Program-made: the position numbers and the translations under genes
Assembly (NCBI GenBank): GCA_003490025.1
Contig: DNJC01000113.1
Coordinates: forward strand, 1-36,272
Direction: 5' to 3'
DNA length: 36,272 nt
DNA from: Geobacter sp.
GTDB lineage: Bacteria > Desulfobacterota > Desulfuromonadia > Geobacterales > Geobacteraceae
Part shown: positions 1-8,434 of the stretch, piece after piece
How positions within the stretch are numbered: the stretch's first letter is position 1
How the letters are laid out: every line of letters begins with the position of its first letter
The notes under the pieces: model-generated
What the model saw: the letters and a program-made list of their open reading frames with translations, nothing else
The model's database searches: none
What the model was told of the DNA's origin: nothing

Positions 1-1736
<1,736 letters not shown>

Positions 1737-1773
1737 TTAAATCACTCCATTATTAATCGGTTATCCTTGAAAA

Positions 1774-1843
1774 GGGCGAATATGATTCGCCCCTACACAT
1801 TTCCTGAACGAGGTACGCAGGGGCGAATAATCATTCGCCCCTA
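1774..1843. repeat. Two short palindromic repeats (GGGCGAAT-N3/4-ATTCGCCC)
   Basis: Two palindromes lie in the carB upstream spacer: 1774-1793 (arms GGGCGAAT/ATTCGCCC, loop 3) and 1820-1841 (arms GGGGCGAAT/ATTCGCCCC, loop 4). Both are followed by CTA on the plus strand, that is TAG on the coding strand. The second one supplies the stop codon of the radical SAM gene. A third copy of the same design is at 4111-4132. Confidence 0.85.
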
Positions 1844-2755
1844 CAGCGGTTCTTCCTGTACCCAGCCGTTTTCCAGCTCCAACTCCTCCAGCGCCTCTAC
1901 TGCCTCGGCGTACTCCTCGGAGGTGATCCTTCTCTCTATGCCGGGCGTGTCTCCCGCCAGGTGCGCCGGGAAGTACTGGCTCATGAGCGCTATGTGCGTC
2001 CCGGTCCCCAGGTTCTCCGCGATCCAGGAAAGGGTCTCGGCGCTTCCCGCCTTTCCCTGCGGCAGCACCATGTGCCGGACGATCACCCCTCTTAGCGCGA
2101 TCCCGGCCTCGTCGCACTCCAGGTGCCCCACCTGCCTCAGCATCTCGCGGAGCGCGCTCCTGTTCACCTCGGCGTATCCCGCGGCCCCGGAAAGGGTTAC
2201 CGCCTCTTCGTTGGAGCAGTACTTCATGTCCGGCAGGTAGATGTCCACCACGCCGTCCAGAAGCGCCAGGGTCTCAAGACTCTCGTACCCGCTCGTGTTC
2301 CAGACGATCGGCAGGTTGAACCCCTTCCTGATGGCGAGGTAGAGGGCGGCGAGGATCTGCGGCGTGAAGTGGCTCGGGGTGACGAAGTTTATGTTGTGGG
2401 CGCCCTTTCGCTGCAGCGCCACCATCTTCTCGGCCAGCTCCCCCGTGGAGAGGTCCGTGCCGTTTCGCAGCTGGCTGATCGGGAAGTTCTGGCAGAACCG
2501 GCAGTTGAGCGTGCAACCCGAAAGGAAGATGGTGCCGGAGCCGCGGGTGCCCGAGATCGGCGGTTCCTCTCCCCTGTGTATGTTGGCGGAGGCGATGCGG
2601 GGAAGTTTCCCGCCGCCGCAGAGCCCGACTTCCCCGGCCAGCCGGTCCACCCCGCAGGCGTGGGGGCAGATGTCGCAGCCGGAAAGCCGTGCATAGGCGG
2701 CCCTGATGCGCCGGAGCAGCTCCCCGCTGTGGTAAAGATCAATATACGTCATCAT
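1841..2755 (-). CDS. PflA/PflX-like radical SAM protein
   Basis: A 304-residue radical SAM protein of the PflX type (COG1313-like, related to pyruvate formate-lyase activating enzymes). The cluster motif is GCTLNCRFCQN (CX3CX2C, near residue 85). Ahead of it is a Cys-rich N-terminal segment (CDICPHACGVDR ... GLCGGG) that may hold a further metal site. Substrate unknown. The open frame can be extended upstream to 2833, but the added residues (PESPPPEGEGQGGG) are translated from a C/G-rich spacer repeat, so I chose the paired ATGs at 2755/2752, where the sequence MTYIDLYHSGEL begins. It lies between carA and carB in the same direction, probably co-transcribed with the pyr genes, though nothing shows a role in pyrimidine synthesis. 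Its TAG stop is formed by the edge of a palindromic repeat. Confidence 0.85.
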   Translation of the reverse strand: MMTYIDLYHSGELLRRIRAAYARLSGCDICPHACGVDRLAGEVGLCGGGKLPRIASANIHRGEEPPISGTRGSGTIFLSGCTLNCRFCQNFPISQLRNGTDLSTGELAEKMVALQRKGAHNINFVTPSHFTPQILAALYLAIRKGFNLPIVWNTSGYESLETLALLDGVVDIYLPDMKYCSNEEAVTLSGAAGYAEVNRSALREMLRQVGHLECDEAGIALRGVIVRHMVLPQGKAGSAETLSWIAENLGTGTHIALMSQYFPAHLAGDTPGIERRITSEEYAEAVEALEELELENGWVQEEPL

Positions 2756-2786
2756 CTCTGGCAGATAAACTCGACCTCTCCAACCC

Positions 2787-2908
2787 GTTCCCCCTCCCTG
2801 ACCCTCCCCCTCCGGGGGCGGGGACTCAGGCAACGTTCCTCCCTCTCCAGGGAGGGACTCGGTCCATCGCCCCTCCCCCCGGAGGGGGGAGGCTGGGTGG
2901 GGGGCTCC
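2787..2908. repeat. C/G-rich spacer repeats (CCCTCC...GGAGGG type)
   Basis: The spacer between carA and the radical SAM gene holds three hairpin-forming units: CCCTCCCCCTCCGGGGGCGGGG-like at about 2790-2824, CCTCCCTCTCCAGGGAGGG at about 2838-2856, and CCCCTCCCCCCGGAGGGGGGAGG at about 2869-2893. The same family recurs at 7518, 7680, 8204, 8271, 17901, 23289 and 27696. No long T run follows, so these are REP-like elements rather than clear terminators. Confidence 0.75.
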
Positions 2909-2913
2909 AGCTT

Positions 2914-4038
2914 CTACTTCTTCTCTTTTTCCATCAGCTCGACGAACCTGCCGAACAGGTAGTGCGAGTCGTGCGGACCGGGCGACGCCTCGGGGTGATG
3001 CTGCACCGAGAAGATCGGGAGGGTCTTGTGCTGCATCCCCTCGACGGTCTGGTCGTTCAGGTTCTCGTGGGCCAGACCGGCCACCTTGTTGAGAGAGAGG
3101 ATATCCACCGAGAAACCGTGGTTCTGCGCGGTGATCTCCACCTTCCTGGTCGCCATGTCCATGACGGGGAGGTTGGAGCCGTGGTTGCCGAACTTGAGCT
3201 TCACGGTCCGCCCGCCAAGCGCGAGGCCCAGGAGCTGGTGCCCGAGGCAGATGCCGAAGATCGGCTTCTTGCCGACGAACTTCTTGATGTTCTCGATGAC
3301 GTCCTTCATCGGTTCCGGGTCGCCGGGGCCGTTGGAGAGGAAGATGCCGTCCGGGTTCATGGCGAGCGCGGACTCGGCCGGGAAGGTGGCCGGCACCACG
3401 GTGACGTCGCAGCCGGCGGAGACCAGGCAGCGCAGGATGTTCAGCTTGATGCCGAAGTCGTAGGCGACCACCTTGTACTTGAGATTCTTGCGGTCGACCT
3501 GCGGGTAGCCACTGATCAGGTCCCAGAGCCCCTCGGTCCAGTGATAGGGGGCGGTGCAGCTGACGCCGGAAGCAAGGTCGAGACCGCTCATCGACGGAAT
3601 CGCCCGCGCCTTCTTCACCAGGCTCTCAGGATCGAAGTCTATGGTGGAGATGATCCCGTTCTGTGCGCCCTTGTCGCGCAGGTGACGGGTCAGGGCGCGG
3701 GTGTCGATCCCCTGGATGCCGATGACGCCGTTTTCCTTCAGGTAGGCGTCGAGACTCATCGTGGCGCGATAGTTCGAATAGCAATCGAGATATTCCCTGA
3801 CGATGAAACCGGAGAGGTAGAGCTGATTGCTCTCCACGTCCTCCGGGTTGATCCCCGTGTTGCCGATCTGGGTGTAGGTCATGGTGACCATCTGCCCCTT
3901 GTAGGAGGGGTCGGTGAGCACTTCCTGGTAACCCGACATGGCGGTGTTGAATACCACCTCGCCCGTTGTTTCGCCCGTTGCGCCGAAGGTCTTACCTTTG
4001 AAGATCCGACCGTCCGCCAGAGCCAGTACTGCTTTCAT
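2914..4038 (-). CDS. carA: Carbamoyl-phosphate synthase small subunit (glutamine amidotransferase)
   Basis: CarA hydrolyses glutamine and passes ammonia to CarB. The 374-residue length is normal. The N-terminal small-subunit domain (about residues 1-180) opens MKAVLALADGRIFKGKTFGA and includes the conserved stretch TAMSGYQEVLTDPSY. The C-terminal class I amidotransferase domain has the nucleophile Cys264 in GICLGHQLLGLALGG and the His348/Glu350 pair in SVQHHPEASPGPHDS, so the triad is intact. The ATG at 4038 has a GGGAGAAG ribosome binding site. It follows pyrC in the operon with a 93-base spacer that carries a palindromic repeat, and the radical SAM gene separates it from carB. Confidence 0.97.
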   Translation of the reverse strand: MKAVLALADGRIFKGKTFGATGETTGEVVFNTAMSGYQEVLTDPSYKGQMVTMTYTQIGNTGINPEDVESNQLYLSGFIVREYLDCYSNYRATMSLDAYLKENGVIGIQGIDTRALTRHLRDKGAQNGIISTIDFDPESLVKKARAIPSMSGLDLASGVSCTAPYHWTEGLWDLISGYPQVDRKNLKYKVVAYDFGIKLNILRCLVSAGCDVTVVPATFPAESALAMNPDGIFLSNGPGDPEPMKDVIENIKKFVGKKPIFGICLGHQLLGLALGGRTVKLKFGNHGSNLPVMDMATRKVEITAQNHGFSVDILSLNKVAGLAHENLNDQTVEGMQHKTLPIFSVQHHPEASPGPHDSHYLFGRFVELMEKEKK

Positions 4039-4110
4039 GTATCTTCTCCCGAATCCGTTATATTGCTTATTGCTGCCGCGCCATGGCGCGAGATCGCGTT
4101 GCCGGTTCCA

Positions 4111-4132
4111 GGGGCGAATGATTATTCGCCCC
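4111..4132. repeat. Palindromic repeat forming the pyrC stop codon
   Basis: The arms are GGGGCGAAT (4111-4119) and ATTCGCCCC (4124-4132), with the 4-base loop GATT. The last C pairs with the G of the pyrC TAG stop on the minus strand, exactly as at the end of the radical SAM gene (1820-1843). Confidence 0.85.
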
Positions 4133-5409
4133 TACACGGCGGTGTGCACCACCTGGCCCTTCACGATGGTGTAGGCCGCCCTCCCCTTCATCTGGCAGCC
4201 GAGGAACGGGGTGTTCTTCGACTTCGACTCGAGCTTCTCGGCCTGAACCACCCACTCCTGCGCCGGGTCGATGATGGTGACATCCGCGACCGCCCCGGCC
4301 TTCAGGGTGCCGCGATCGATCCCGAGGATCTTCGCCGGGTTGCAGGACATGAGCGAAACCATCGCTTTAAGATCGATCACCCCTTCCTCGACCAGCTTCA
4401 GCGACAGCGGCAGCGAGGTCTCGAGCCCGACGATGCCGTTCAGGGCGACGGTGAACTCGACGTCCTTCTCGTCCGGATGGTGCGGCGCATGGTCCGTGGC
4501 GATGGCGTCTATGGTGCCGTCGGCAAGCCCTGCCTTCATGGCCGCGACGTCGGCGGCGCTTCTGAGCGGCGGGTTCATCTTGGCGTTGGTGTTGTAGCCG
4601 CGCACAGCCTCGTCGGTCAGCGTGAAGTAGTGCGGAGCGGTCTCACAGGTCACCTTCACGCCGCGAGCCTTGGCATTGCGGATGATGCGCGCCGAGCCGA
4701 CGGTGGAGATGTGGGCGATGTGCACCGGCGCACCGGCGAATTCGGCCAGGTACACCTCGCGGGCTACGGCGACGTCCTCGGCCGCCCAGGGAATCCCTTT
4801 AAGCCCCAGTTCGGTCGAGACGAACCCTTCGTTCATGGCCCCCTCGCCCACCAGCGACAGGTCTTCGGAGTGGGAGATGACGGTGATGCCTACGCCCTTG
4901 GCGTATTCCAGCGCGCGGCGCATCAGCTCCGAGTTGCATACGGGCTTGCCGTCGTCCGATACCGCTACGCACCCGGCCTCTTTAAGTTCACCCATCTCGG
5001 CCAGGCTCTCGCCCTTGCCCCCCTTGGTGATGCAGCCGACCGGGAAGACGTTGACCACCGCCTCGTTCTTGGCCTTGTTGACCACGTAGGAGGCAATCGC
5101 CTTGCTGTCGATGACCGGGGAGGTGTTGGGCATGCAGGCCACGGAGGTGAAGCCCCCTGCCGCCGCCGAACGGCTGCCGGTCGCGATGTCTTCCTTATAC
5201 TCCAGGCCCGGATCGCGCAGGTGCACATGCATGTCGATGAGACCCGGGGTGACAATCAGTCCCGACGCGTCGATGCTCGGGGTCCCGTCCGGCGCCGCCA
5301 GCCCTTTGCCAAGCTGGAGGACCACGCCGTCGGCGATCAGTATGTCGGTGATTCCGTCAATCCCCTGGGAGGGATCGATCAAGCGCCCGCCTTTTATCAA
5401 AAGATTCAT
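4132..5409 (-). CDS. pyrC: Dihydroorotase (class I)
   Basis: Dihydroorotase closes carbamoyl-aspartate to dihydroorotate, the third step of UMP synthesis. The 425 residues match the zinc-dependent class I (AllB/PyrC-long) family. The metal motif DMHVHLRDPG lies near residue 60, further metal and substrate histidines are in ISHSED and HIAHIST, and the catalytic loop is ATDHAPHHPDEK. The frame is open up to 5445, but the ATG at 5409 has a strong GGAGGT site seven bases upstream and begins MNLLIKGGRLIDPSQ as in relatives, while the longer version reads into heptad repeats. The TAG stop is part of a palindromic repeat, so the last residues (VVHTAV) directly abut that element. It follows pyrB in the pyr operon. 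Confidence 0.96.
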   Translation of the reverse strand: MNLLIKGGRLIDPSQGIDGITDILIADGVVLQLGKGLAAPDGTPSIDASGLIVTPGLIDMHVHLRDPGLEYKEDIATGSRSAAAGGFTSVACMPNTSPVIDSKAIASYVVNKAKNEAVVNVFPVGCITKGGKGESLAEMGELKEAGCVAVSDDGKPVCNSELMRRALEYAKGVGITVISHSEDLSLVGEGAMNEGFVSTELGLKGIPWAAEDVAVAREVYLAEFAGAPVHIAHISTVGSARIIRNAKARGVKVTCETAPHYFTLTDEAVRGYNTNAKMNPPLRSAADVAAMKAGLADGTIDAIATDHAPHHPDEKDVEFTVALNGIVGLETSLPLSLKLVEEGVIDLKAMVSLMSCNPAKILGIDRGTLKAGAVADVTIIDPAQEWVVQAEKLESKSKNTPFLGCQMKGRAAYTIVKGQVVHTAV

Positions 5410-5430
5410 CTCTATAACCTCCAGGAAAAT

Positions 5431-5514
5431 CCGTTCAAGGTTCAACGTTCAAAGTTCAACGTAACAGGCTCGGCAGTTCTTGAACCTTGAACCTTGAACA
5501 CTGAACGTTGAACG
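5431..5514. repeat. Inverted heptad repeats (TTCAANG / CNTTGAA)
   Basis: The pyrB-pyrC spacer holds a run of heptads TTCAAGG-TTCAACG-TTCAAAG-TTCAACG (about 5434-5461). After 16-18 bases comes the inverted run TTGAACC-TTGAACC-TTGAACA-CTGAACG-TTGAACG (about 5479-5513). The two arms could fold into a long imperfect hairpin in the operon mRNA. A sister element is at 6524-6589 and a variant surrounds the lepB terminators. Confidence 0.85.
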
Positions 5515-5531
5515 GCCTCTCGCCTCTGGTT

Positions 5532-6464
5532 TTACTCCACCGGCTCGCCGCCGCAGACGTGGTACAGCATCGACATCCTGACGGCGACGCCGTTCTCGAC
5601 CTGCTGCAGGATGTAGGACTGGTCGCAGTCGGCCACCGAAGAGGAGAGCTCCACGCCGCGGTTGATCGGGCCAGGGTGCATGACCATGGCGTCCTTCTTG
5701 GCGAGGGAGAGCATGTCCGGGTTCAGCCCGAAATACCGGGAATACTCGCGCATGCTCGGAACCAGCGTCTTTCCCTGGCGCTCAAGCTGGATCCTCAGCA
5801 TCATCACCACGTCGGCCTGGTCCACCGCCTCGCGCATGTCCTTGCAGACGGTGACGTTACCCAGACGCTCGATGCCGATCGGCATCATGGTCGGCGGACC
5901 TGCGAGGAAGACCTGGGACCCCATGGTGGTCAGGCCGTAGATGTTGGAGCGCGCCACGCGGCTGTGGGTGATGTCCCCTACAATGGCGACCTTGAGACCG
6001 TCCAGCCTGCCGAACTTCTGGCGCATGGTGAGCATGTCCAGAAGGCCCTGGGAGGGATGCTCGTGCGCGCCGTCGCCGGCGTTTATCACGGAGCAGGAGA
6101 CCCTTTTGGCGAGGTACTCGTGCGCGCCCGAGACGGCGTGACGCATGACGATGATGTCGGGTTTCATGGCAAGGATGTTGAGGGCGGTGTCGGAGAGGGT
6201 CTCGCCCTTGACCACCGAGCTGGTGGAGGCCGTGATGTTCACCGTGTCGGCGGACAATCTTTTCGCAGCGATCTCGAACGAGGTGCGGGTCCTGGTGGAG
6301 GCCTCGTAGAAGAGGTTGATCACCGTCTTGCCACGCAGCGTCGGCACCTTCTTGATGTCGCGCTGGTTGATCTCGTTGAGACTGTCCGCCGTGTCGAGAA
6401 GAAGCTGAATCTCCTCTTTGGTCAGATCCTTCAGGGCAATAATGTCTTTGTGCCTGAAACCCAT
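5532..6464 (-). CDS. pyrB: Aspartate carbamoyltransferase catalytic chain
   Basis: PyrB joins carbamoyl phosphate and aspartate to carbamoyl-aspartate, the committed step of pyrimidine synthesis. The 310 residues fit the catalytic subunit. The carbamoyl-phosphate loop is FYEASTRTRTSFE (about residues 50-62), followed by SSVVKGETLSDT. HPSQGLLDMLTM and a C-terminal VMHPGPINRGVE are also diagnostic. The frame continues upstream to 6530, but MGFRHKDIIALKDL starting at 6464 matches the family and has a G-rich site (CCGGGGGGGACC) just upstream. No pyrI regulatory subunit is present, in keeping with control by PyrR. The gene lies between pyrR and pyrC, and both flanking spacers are filled by heptad repeats. 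Confidence 0.97.
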   Translation of the reverse strand: MGFRHKDIIALKDLTKEEIQLLLDTADSLNEINQRDIKKVPTLRGKTVINLFYEASTRTRTSFEIAAKRLSADTVNITASTSSVVKGETLSDTALNILAMKPDIIVMRHAVSGAHEYLAKRVSCSVINAGDGAHEHPSQGLLDMLTMRQKFGRLDGLKVAIVGDITHSRVARSNIYGLTTMGSQVFLAGPPTMMPIGIERLGNVTVCKDMREAVDQADVVMMLRIQLERQGKTLVPSMREYSRYFGLNPDMLSLAKKDAMVMHPGPINRGVELSSSVADCDQSYILQQVENGVAVRMSMLYHVCGGEPVE

Positions 6465-6523
6465 GGTCCCCCCCGGAAGCTTGGTTTGCGCAGGGCGTCG
6501 TGCGCTGCGCGTGACATGAAACA

Positions 6524-6589
6524 GGTTCAATGTTCAACGTTCAAGGTTCAAGGTTCAACACTGAACACTGAACATTGAACGTTGAACGG
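6524..6589. repeat. Inverted heptad repeats in the pyrR-pyrB spacer
   Basis: Heptads of the form TTCAANG (6525-6558) are followed, with almost no loop, by inverted copies (CTGAACA, CTGAACA, TTGAACG; 6560-6588). The element ends two bases before the pyrR stop codon. It has the same design and the same terminal TTGAACGG as the element at 5431-5514. Confidence 0.85.
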
Positions 6590-6591
6590 AC

Positions 6592-7125
6592 TTATTTCTG
6601 CAAAATGACCTCGGTCGGCTGGTTCTTAGCGTCGAAGGCGACCATGATGTTCTCGCTCCTGCTGGTCGGCACGTTGCGCCCGACGAAGTCTGCGCGGATC
6701 GGGAGGTCCCGGTGTCCGCGGTCCACCAGGACGGCGAGCTGGATGGTGGCCGGGCGCCCCTGGTCGAAGATGGCGTCCATGGCGGCGCGGATGGTCCTTC
6801 CGGTAAAGAGGACGTCATCCACGAGGACGACCCTTTTCCCTTCGACGGAGAACGGCAGGTCGGTCTTCCCTACCGGGAGATGCTCGGCGTGCCCTTTGAT
6901 GTCGTCGCGGTACATGGTGATGTCCACCGCCCCCACCGGAACCTCGACACCCTCGATCTCGTTCAGGCGGGCAGCGAGTTCCTGTGCGAGGTAGACCCCG
7001 CCGGTCCTGATCCCGACCAGCACCAAACCTTCGACTCCCTTATTCTTTTCCAGCACCTCGTGGGCGATTCGAGTCAGCGCCCTTTTTACGCCGGTACCGT
7101 CCAGTATCACCGTATTCTCAGCCAT
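6592..7125 (-). CDS. pyrR: PyrR, pyrimidine operon attenuation regulator / uracil phosphoribosyltransferase
   Basis: PyrR binds the leader RNA of pyr operons when UMP/UTP is plentiful and causes early termination. Many members also have weak uracil phosphoribosyltransferase activity. The 177 residues show the type I phosphoribosyltransferase motif VVLVDDVLFTGRTIRAAMDA (about residues 97-116), the upstream GIRTGGVYLAQEL, and the Arg-rich DRGHRDLPIRADFVGRNVPTS typical of PyrR. The ATG at 7125 has a GGGAGGT site. It is the first gene of the operon, and a PyrR-type RNA site and terminator lie directly upstream, which supports an RNA-binding role rather than a plain salvage enzyme. Confidence 0.96.
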   Translation of the reverse strand: MAENTVILDGTGVKRALTRIAHEVLEKNKGVEGLVLVGIRTGGVYLAQELAARLNEIEGVEVPVGAVDITMYRDDIKGHAEHLPVGKTDLPFSVEGKRVVLVDDVLFTGRTIRAAMDAIFDQGRPATIQLAVLVDRGHRDLPIRADFVGRNVPTSRSENIMVAFDAKNQPTEVILQK

Positions 7126-7207
7126 AATAACCTCCCATTATCGGCGTATGCGCCTGTTCTCGTTGAAGGAATCGCCGCCTGGGTGGCGGTGGCAAGGGAC
7201 TAAAAAA

Positions 7208-7240
7208 AGAGCCTTTTCGCGCAAAGGGCGAAAAGGCTCT
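7208..7240 (-). terminator. Attenuator terminator of the pyr operon leader
   Basis: A perfect 13-bp stem (7208-7220 with 7228-7240) with a 7-base loop is followed on the coding strand by a run of seven T (7202-7208). It lies about 80 bases upstream of the pyrR start and just downstream of the PyrR-type binding site, the arrangement expected for PyrR-controlled attenuation. Confidence 0.9.
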
Positions 7241-7274
7241 TCTCATAGATGGTAAAAGAGTGCTTTATGCTTCA

Positions 7275-7307
7275 CCTTTGCTAACCTCACGGGGCTAAAT
7301 TAAAAGG
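7275..7307 (-). promoter_or_regulatory. pyrR leader: PyrR-binding anti-antiterminator hairpin
   Basis: On the coding strand positions 7296-7283 read AGCCCCGTGAGGTT, matching the PyrR site ARUCCNGNGAGGYU as I remember it with one difference (C for U at the third place). The flanks CCTTT and AAAGG can pair below it, giving the stem-bulge-loop shape of Bacillus-type PyrR sites. Bound PyrR would stabilise this hairpin and let the downstream terminator form. Confidence 0.82.
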
Positions 7308-7326
7308 TCGTCTGTAAATTTGAGTA

Positions 7327-7355
7327 AAAGTAGCACCGAGCCCGGTGAGAGTCAA
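7327..7355 (-). promoter_or_regulatory. Sigma70-type promoter of the pyr operon
   Basis: On the minus strand TTGACT (7355-7350), a 17-base spacer and TACTTT (7332-7327) form a good sigma70 promoter. Transcription would start near 7319, giving a leader of about 195 nt that holds the PyrR site and the terminator. Confidence 0.75.
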
Positions 7356-7517
7356 GCAAAAGAGCGTGAATCAGATCAAGAAAAAGATTAAGATAAAGTA
7401 ACAATTCCAAGGCCTTATTATCCCGGAAATTCTTACCTTCAACAGCGCCCAAGTACGACCTCTACCGCTCTCTCAGGCTCTATCTGAACCTGATTGGCGC
7501 TGAACTTCGGCTGTACC

Positions 7518-7713
7518 GTCCCCCCCTTCAGGGGGAGGTCAGGAGGGGGATGGGTTGACCCTCCCCTTGAAGGGGAGACGGCACCAGTGCAGCGCCCTTG
7601 CCATGTACGGGGCGAAGTGTTATAAAGCTCGCACCAATTATCGGAATACAACAGGCTTTTTGCTGCGGCCGGGCGGTATCCCCCCTCCCTGACCCTCCCC
7701 CTCCGGGGGCGGG
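7518..7713. repeat. C/G-rich spacer repeats between the pyr promoter and yhbY
   Basis: Two elements of the C/G-rich family lie here. One spans 7518-7578, with CCCCCCTTCAGGGGGAGG and CTCCCCTTGAAGGGGAG hairpins. The other spans 7680-7713 (CCCTCCCTGACCCTCCCCCTCCGGGGGCGGG-like). The rest of 7356-7770 shows no convincing gene. A 70-codon minus-strand frame at 7439-7651 is mostly translated repeat. Confidence 0.7.
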
Positions 7714-7770
7714 AACGTTGGAGGCCGGATACGGGATGCCGGCGTTGCGAAGGTACAAAGGAAGAAGAAG

Positions 7771-8070
7771 ATGTTGACAGGAAAGCAGAAGAGATTTCTC
7801 CGCGCGCTCGGGCACAACTTGAAGCCGGTGATCCTGGTAGGAAAGGGTGACGTCAGCGAGGCGCTGACCAAGGAGACGTCCGAGGCGCTGGAGAGCCACG
7901 AGCTGATCAAGGTGAAGGTGCTGGAGAGCTGCCTCATGGACCGCCACTCGGTCGCCGAGGAACTCTGCACCGCCTGCGGGGCGGAAACCGCGCAGGTGCT
8001 CGGCCGCACCCTCCTGCTCTACAAGGCCGCGAAGGAGCCGAAGCTCGAGCTGCCTAAGGCGGCGAAGTAA
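7771..8070 (+). CDS. yhbY: YhbY-family CRM-domain RNA-binding protein
   Basis: A 99-residue single CRM-domain protein of the YhbY type, which binds pre-ribosomal particles and takes part in large-subunit assembly. It opens MLTGKQKRFLRALGHNLKPV and has the family GxxG loop in VGKGDVSEAL (about residues 23-32), followed by SHELIKVKVL and the C-terminal GRTLLLYKAAKE. The ATG is preceded by AAGGAAG. It is monocistronic: C/G-rich repeats lie upstream and a strong terminator follows at 8101. No promoter could be picked with confidence because the upstream repeats blur the region. Confidence 0.93.
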   Translation: MLTGKQKRFLRALGHNLKPVILVGKGDVSEALTKETSEALESHELIKVKVLESCLMDRHSVAEELCTACGAETAQVLGRTLLLYKAAKEPKLELPKAAK

Positions 8071-8100
8071 AGAGCTACATTGAATATGCGGCGCAAAGGT

Positions 8101-8129
8101 AAGGCGGGGAAAACCACCCCGCCTTTTTT
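8101..8129 (+). terminator. Rho-independent terminator after yhbY
   Basis: The stem AAGGCGGGG (8101-8109) pairs with CCCCGCCTT (8117-8125) across a 7-base loop, followed by a T run to 8129. It lies 30 bases after the yhbY stop. Confidence 0.9.
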
Positions 8130-8203
8130 CATGCAAAAACCTGAAAGGCGCTGACACAGAGGCACAGAGGAAAACCGACACGCTAAGGGGAAAACAGCAC
8201 ATT

Positions 8204-8434
8204 GTCCCCTCCCCCGGAGGGGGAGGCTAGGAGGGGAACCAGTTCTGTTCTTCGCAGAAGCCGCAGTCTTCCCCCCTCCCAACCTCCCCCCTCCGGGGGG
8301 AGGAGCGTTACTGGTCGACAAAGTAAGGGGACACAAAGTAAGGGGACAGGCTGCTTTTTCCAGCGATGTCACTAAAAGTAGCCTGTCCCCTTTTTCATGC
8401 CCCTCCGGGGGGAGGCGTTACTGGTCGATAAAGT
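8204..8434. repeat. Composite repeat region between yhbY and dgt
   Basis: This 364-base gap has no gene. It holds C/G-rich hairpins (8204-8238, 8271-8303), a long inverted repeat (AGGGGACAGGCT at 8341-8352 against AGCCTGTCCCCT at 8380-8391, extended by CTTTT/AAAAG, followed by T5) and a direct repeat. The direct repeat is 8288-8324 against 8400-8434 (CCCCTCCGGGGGGAGG, then CGTTACTGGTCGA, then AAAGT). The second direct copy abuts the dgt stop codon. The inverted repeat could also act as a terminator. Confidence 0.75.

Noticed and set aside
5431..6589. Heptad repeats considered as a CRISPR array
   Set aside because: Units are seven bases, contiguous and inverted, with no spacers and no cas genes nearby.
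7439..7651. 70-codon minus-strand open frame between pyrR and yhbY
   Set aside because: Most of it is translated C/G-rich repeat; no ribosome site and no similarity to a known family.
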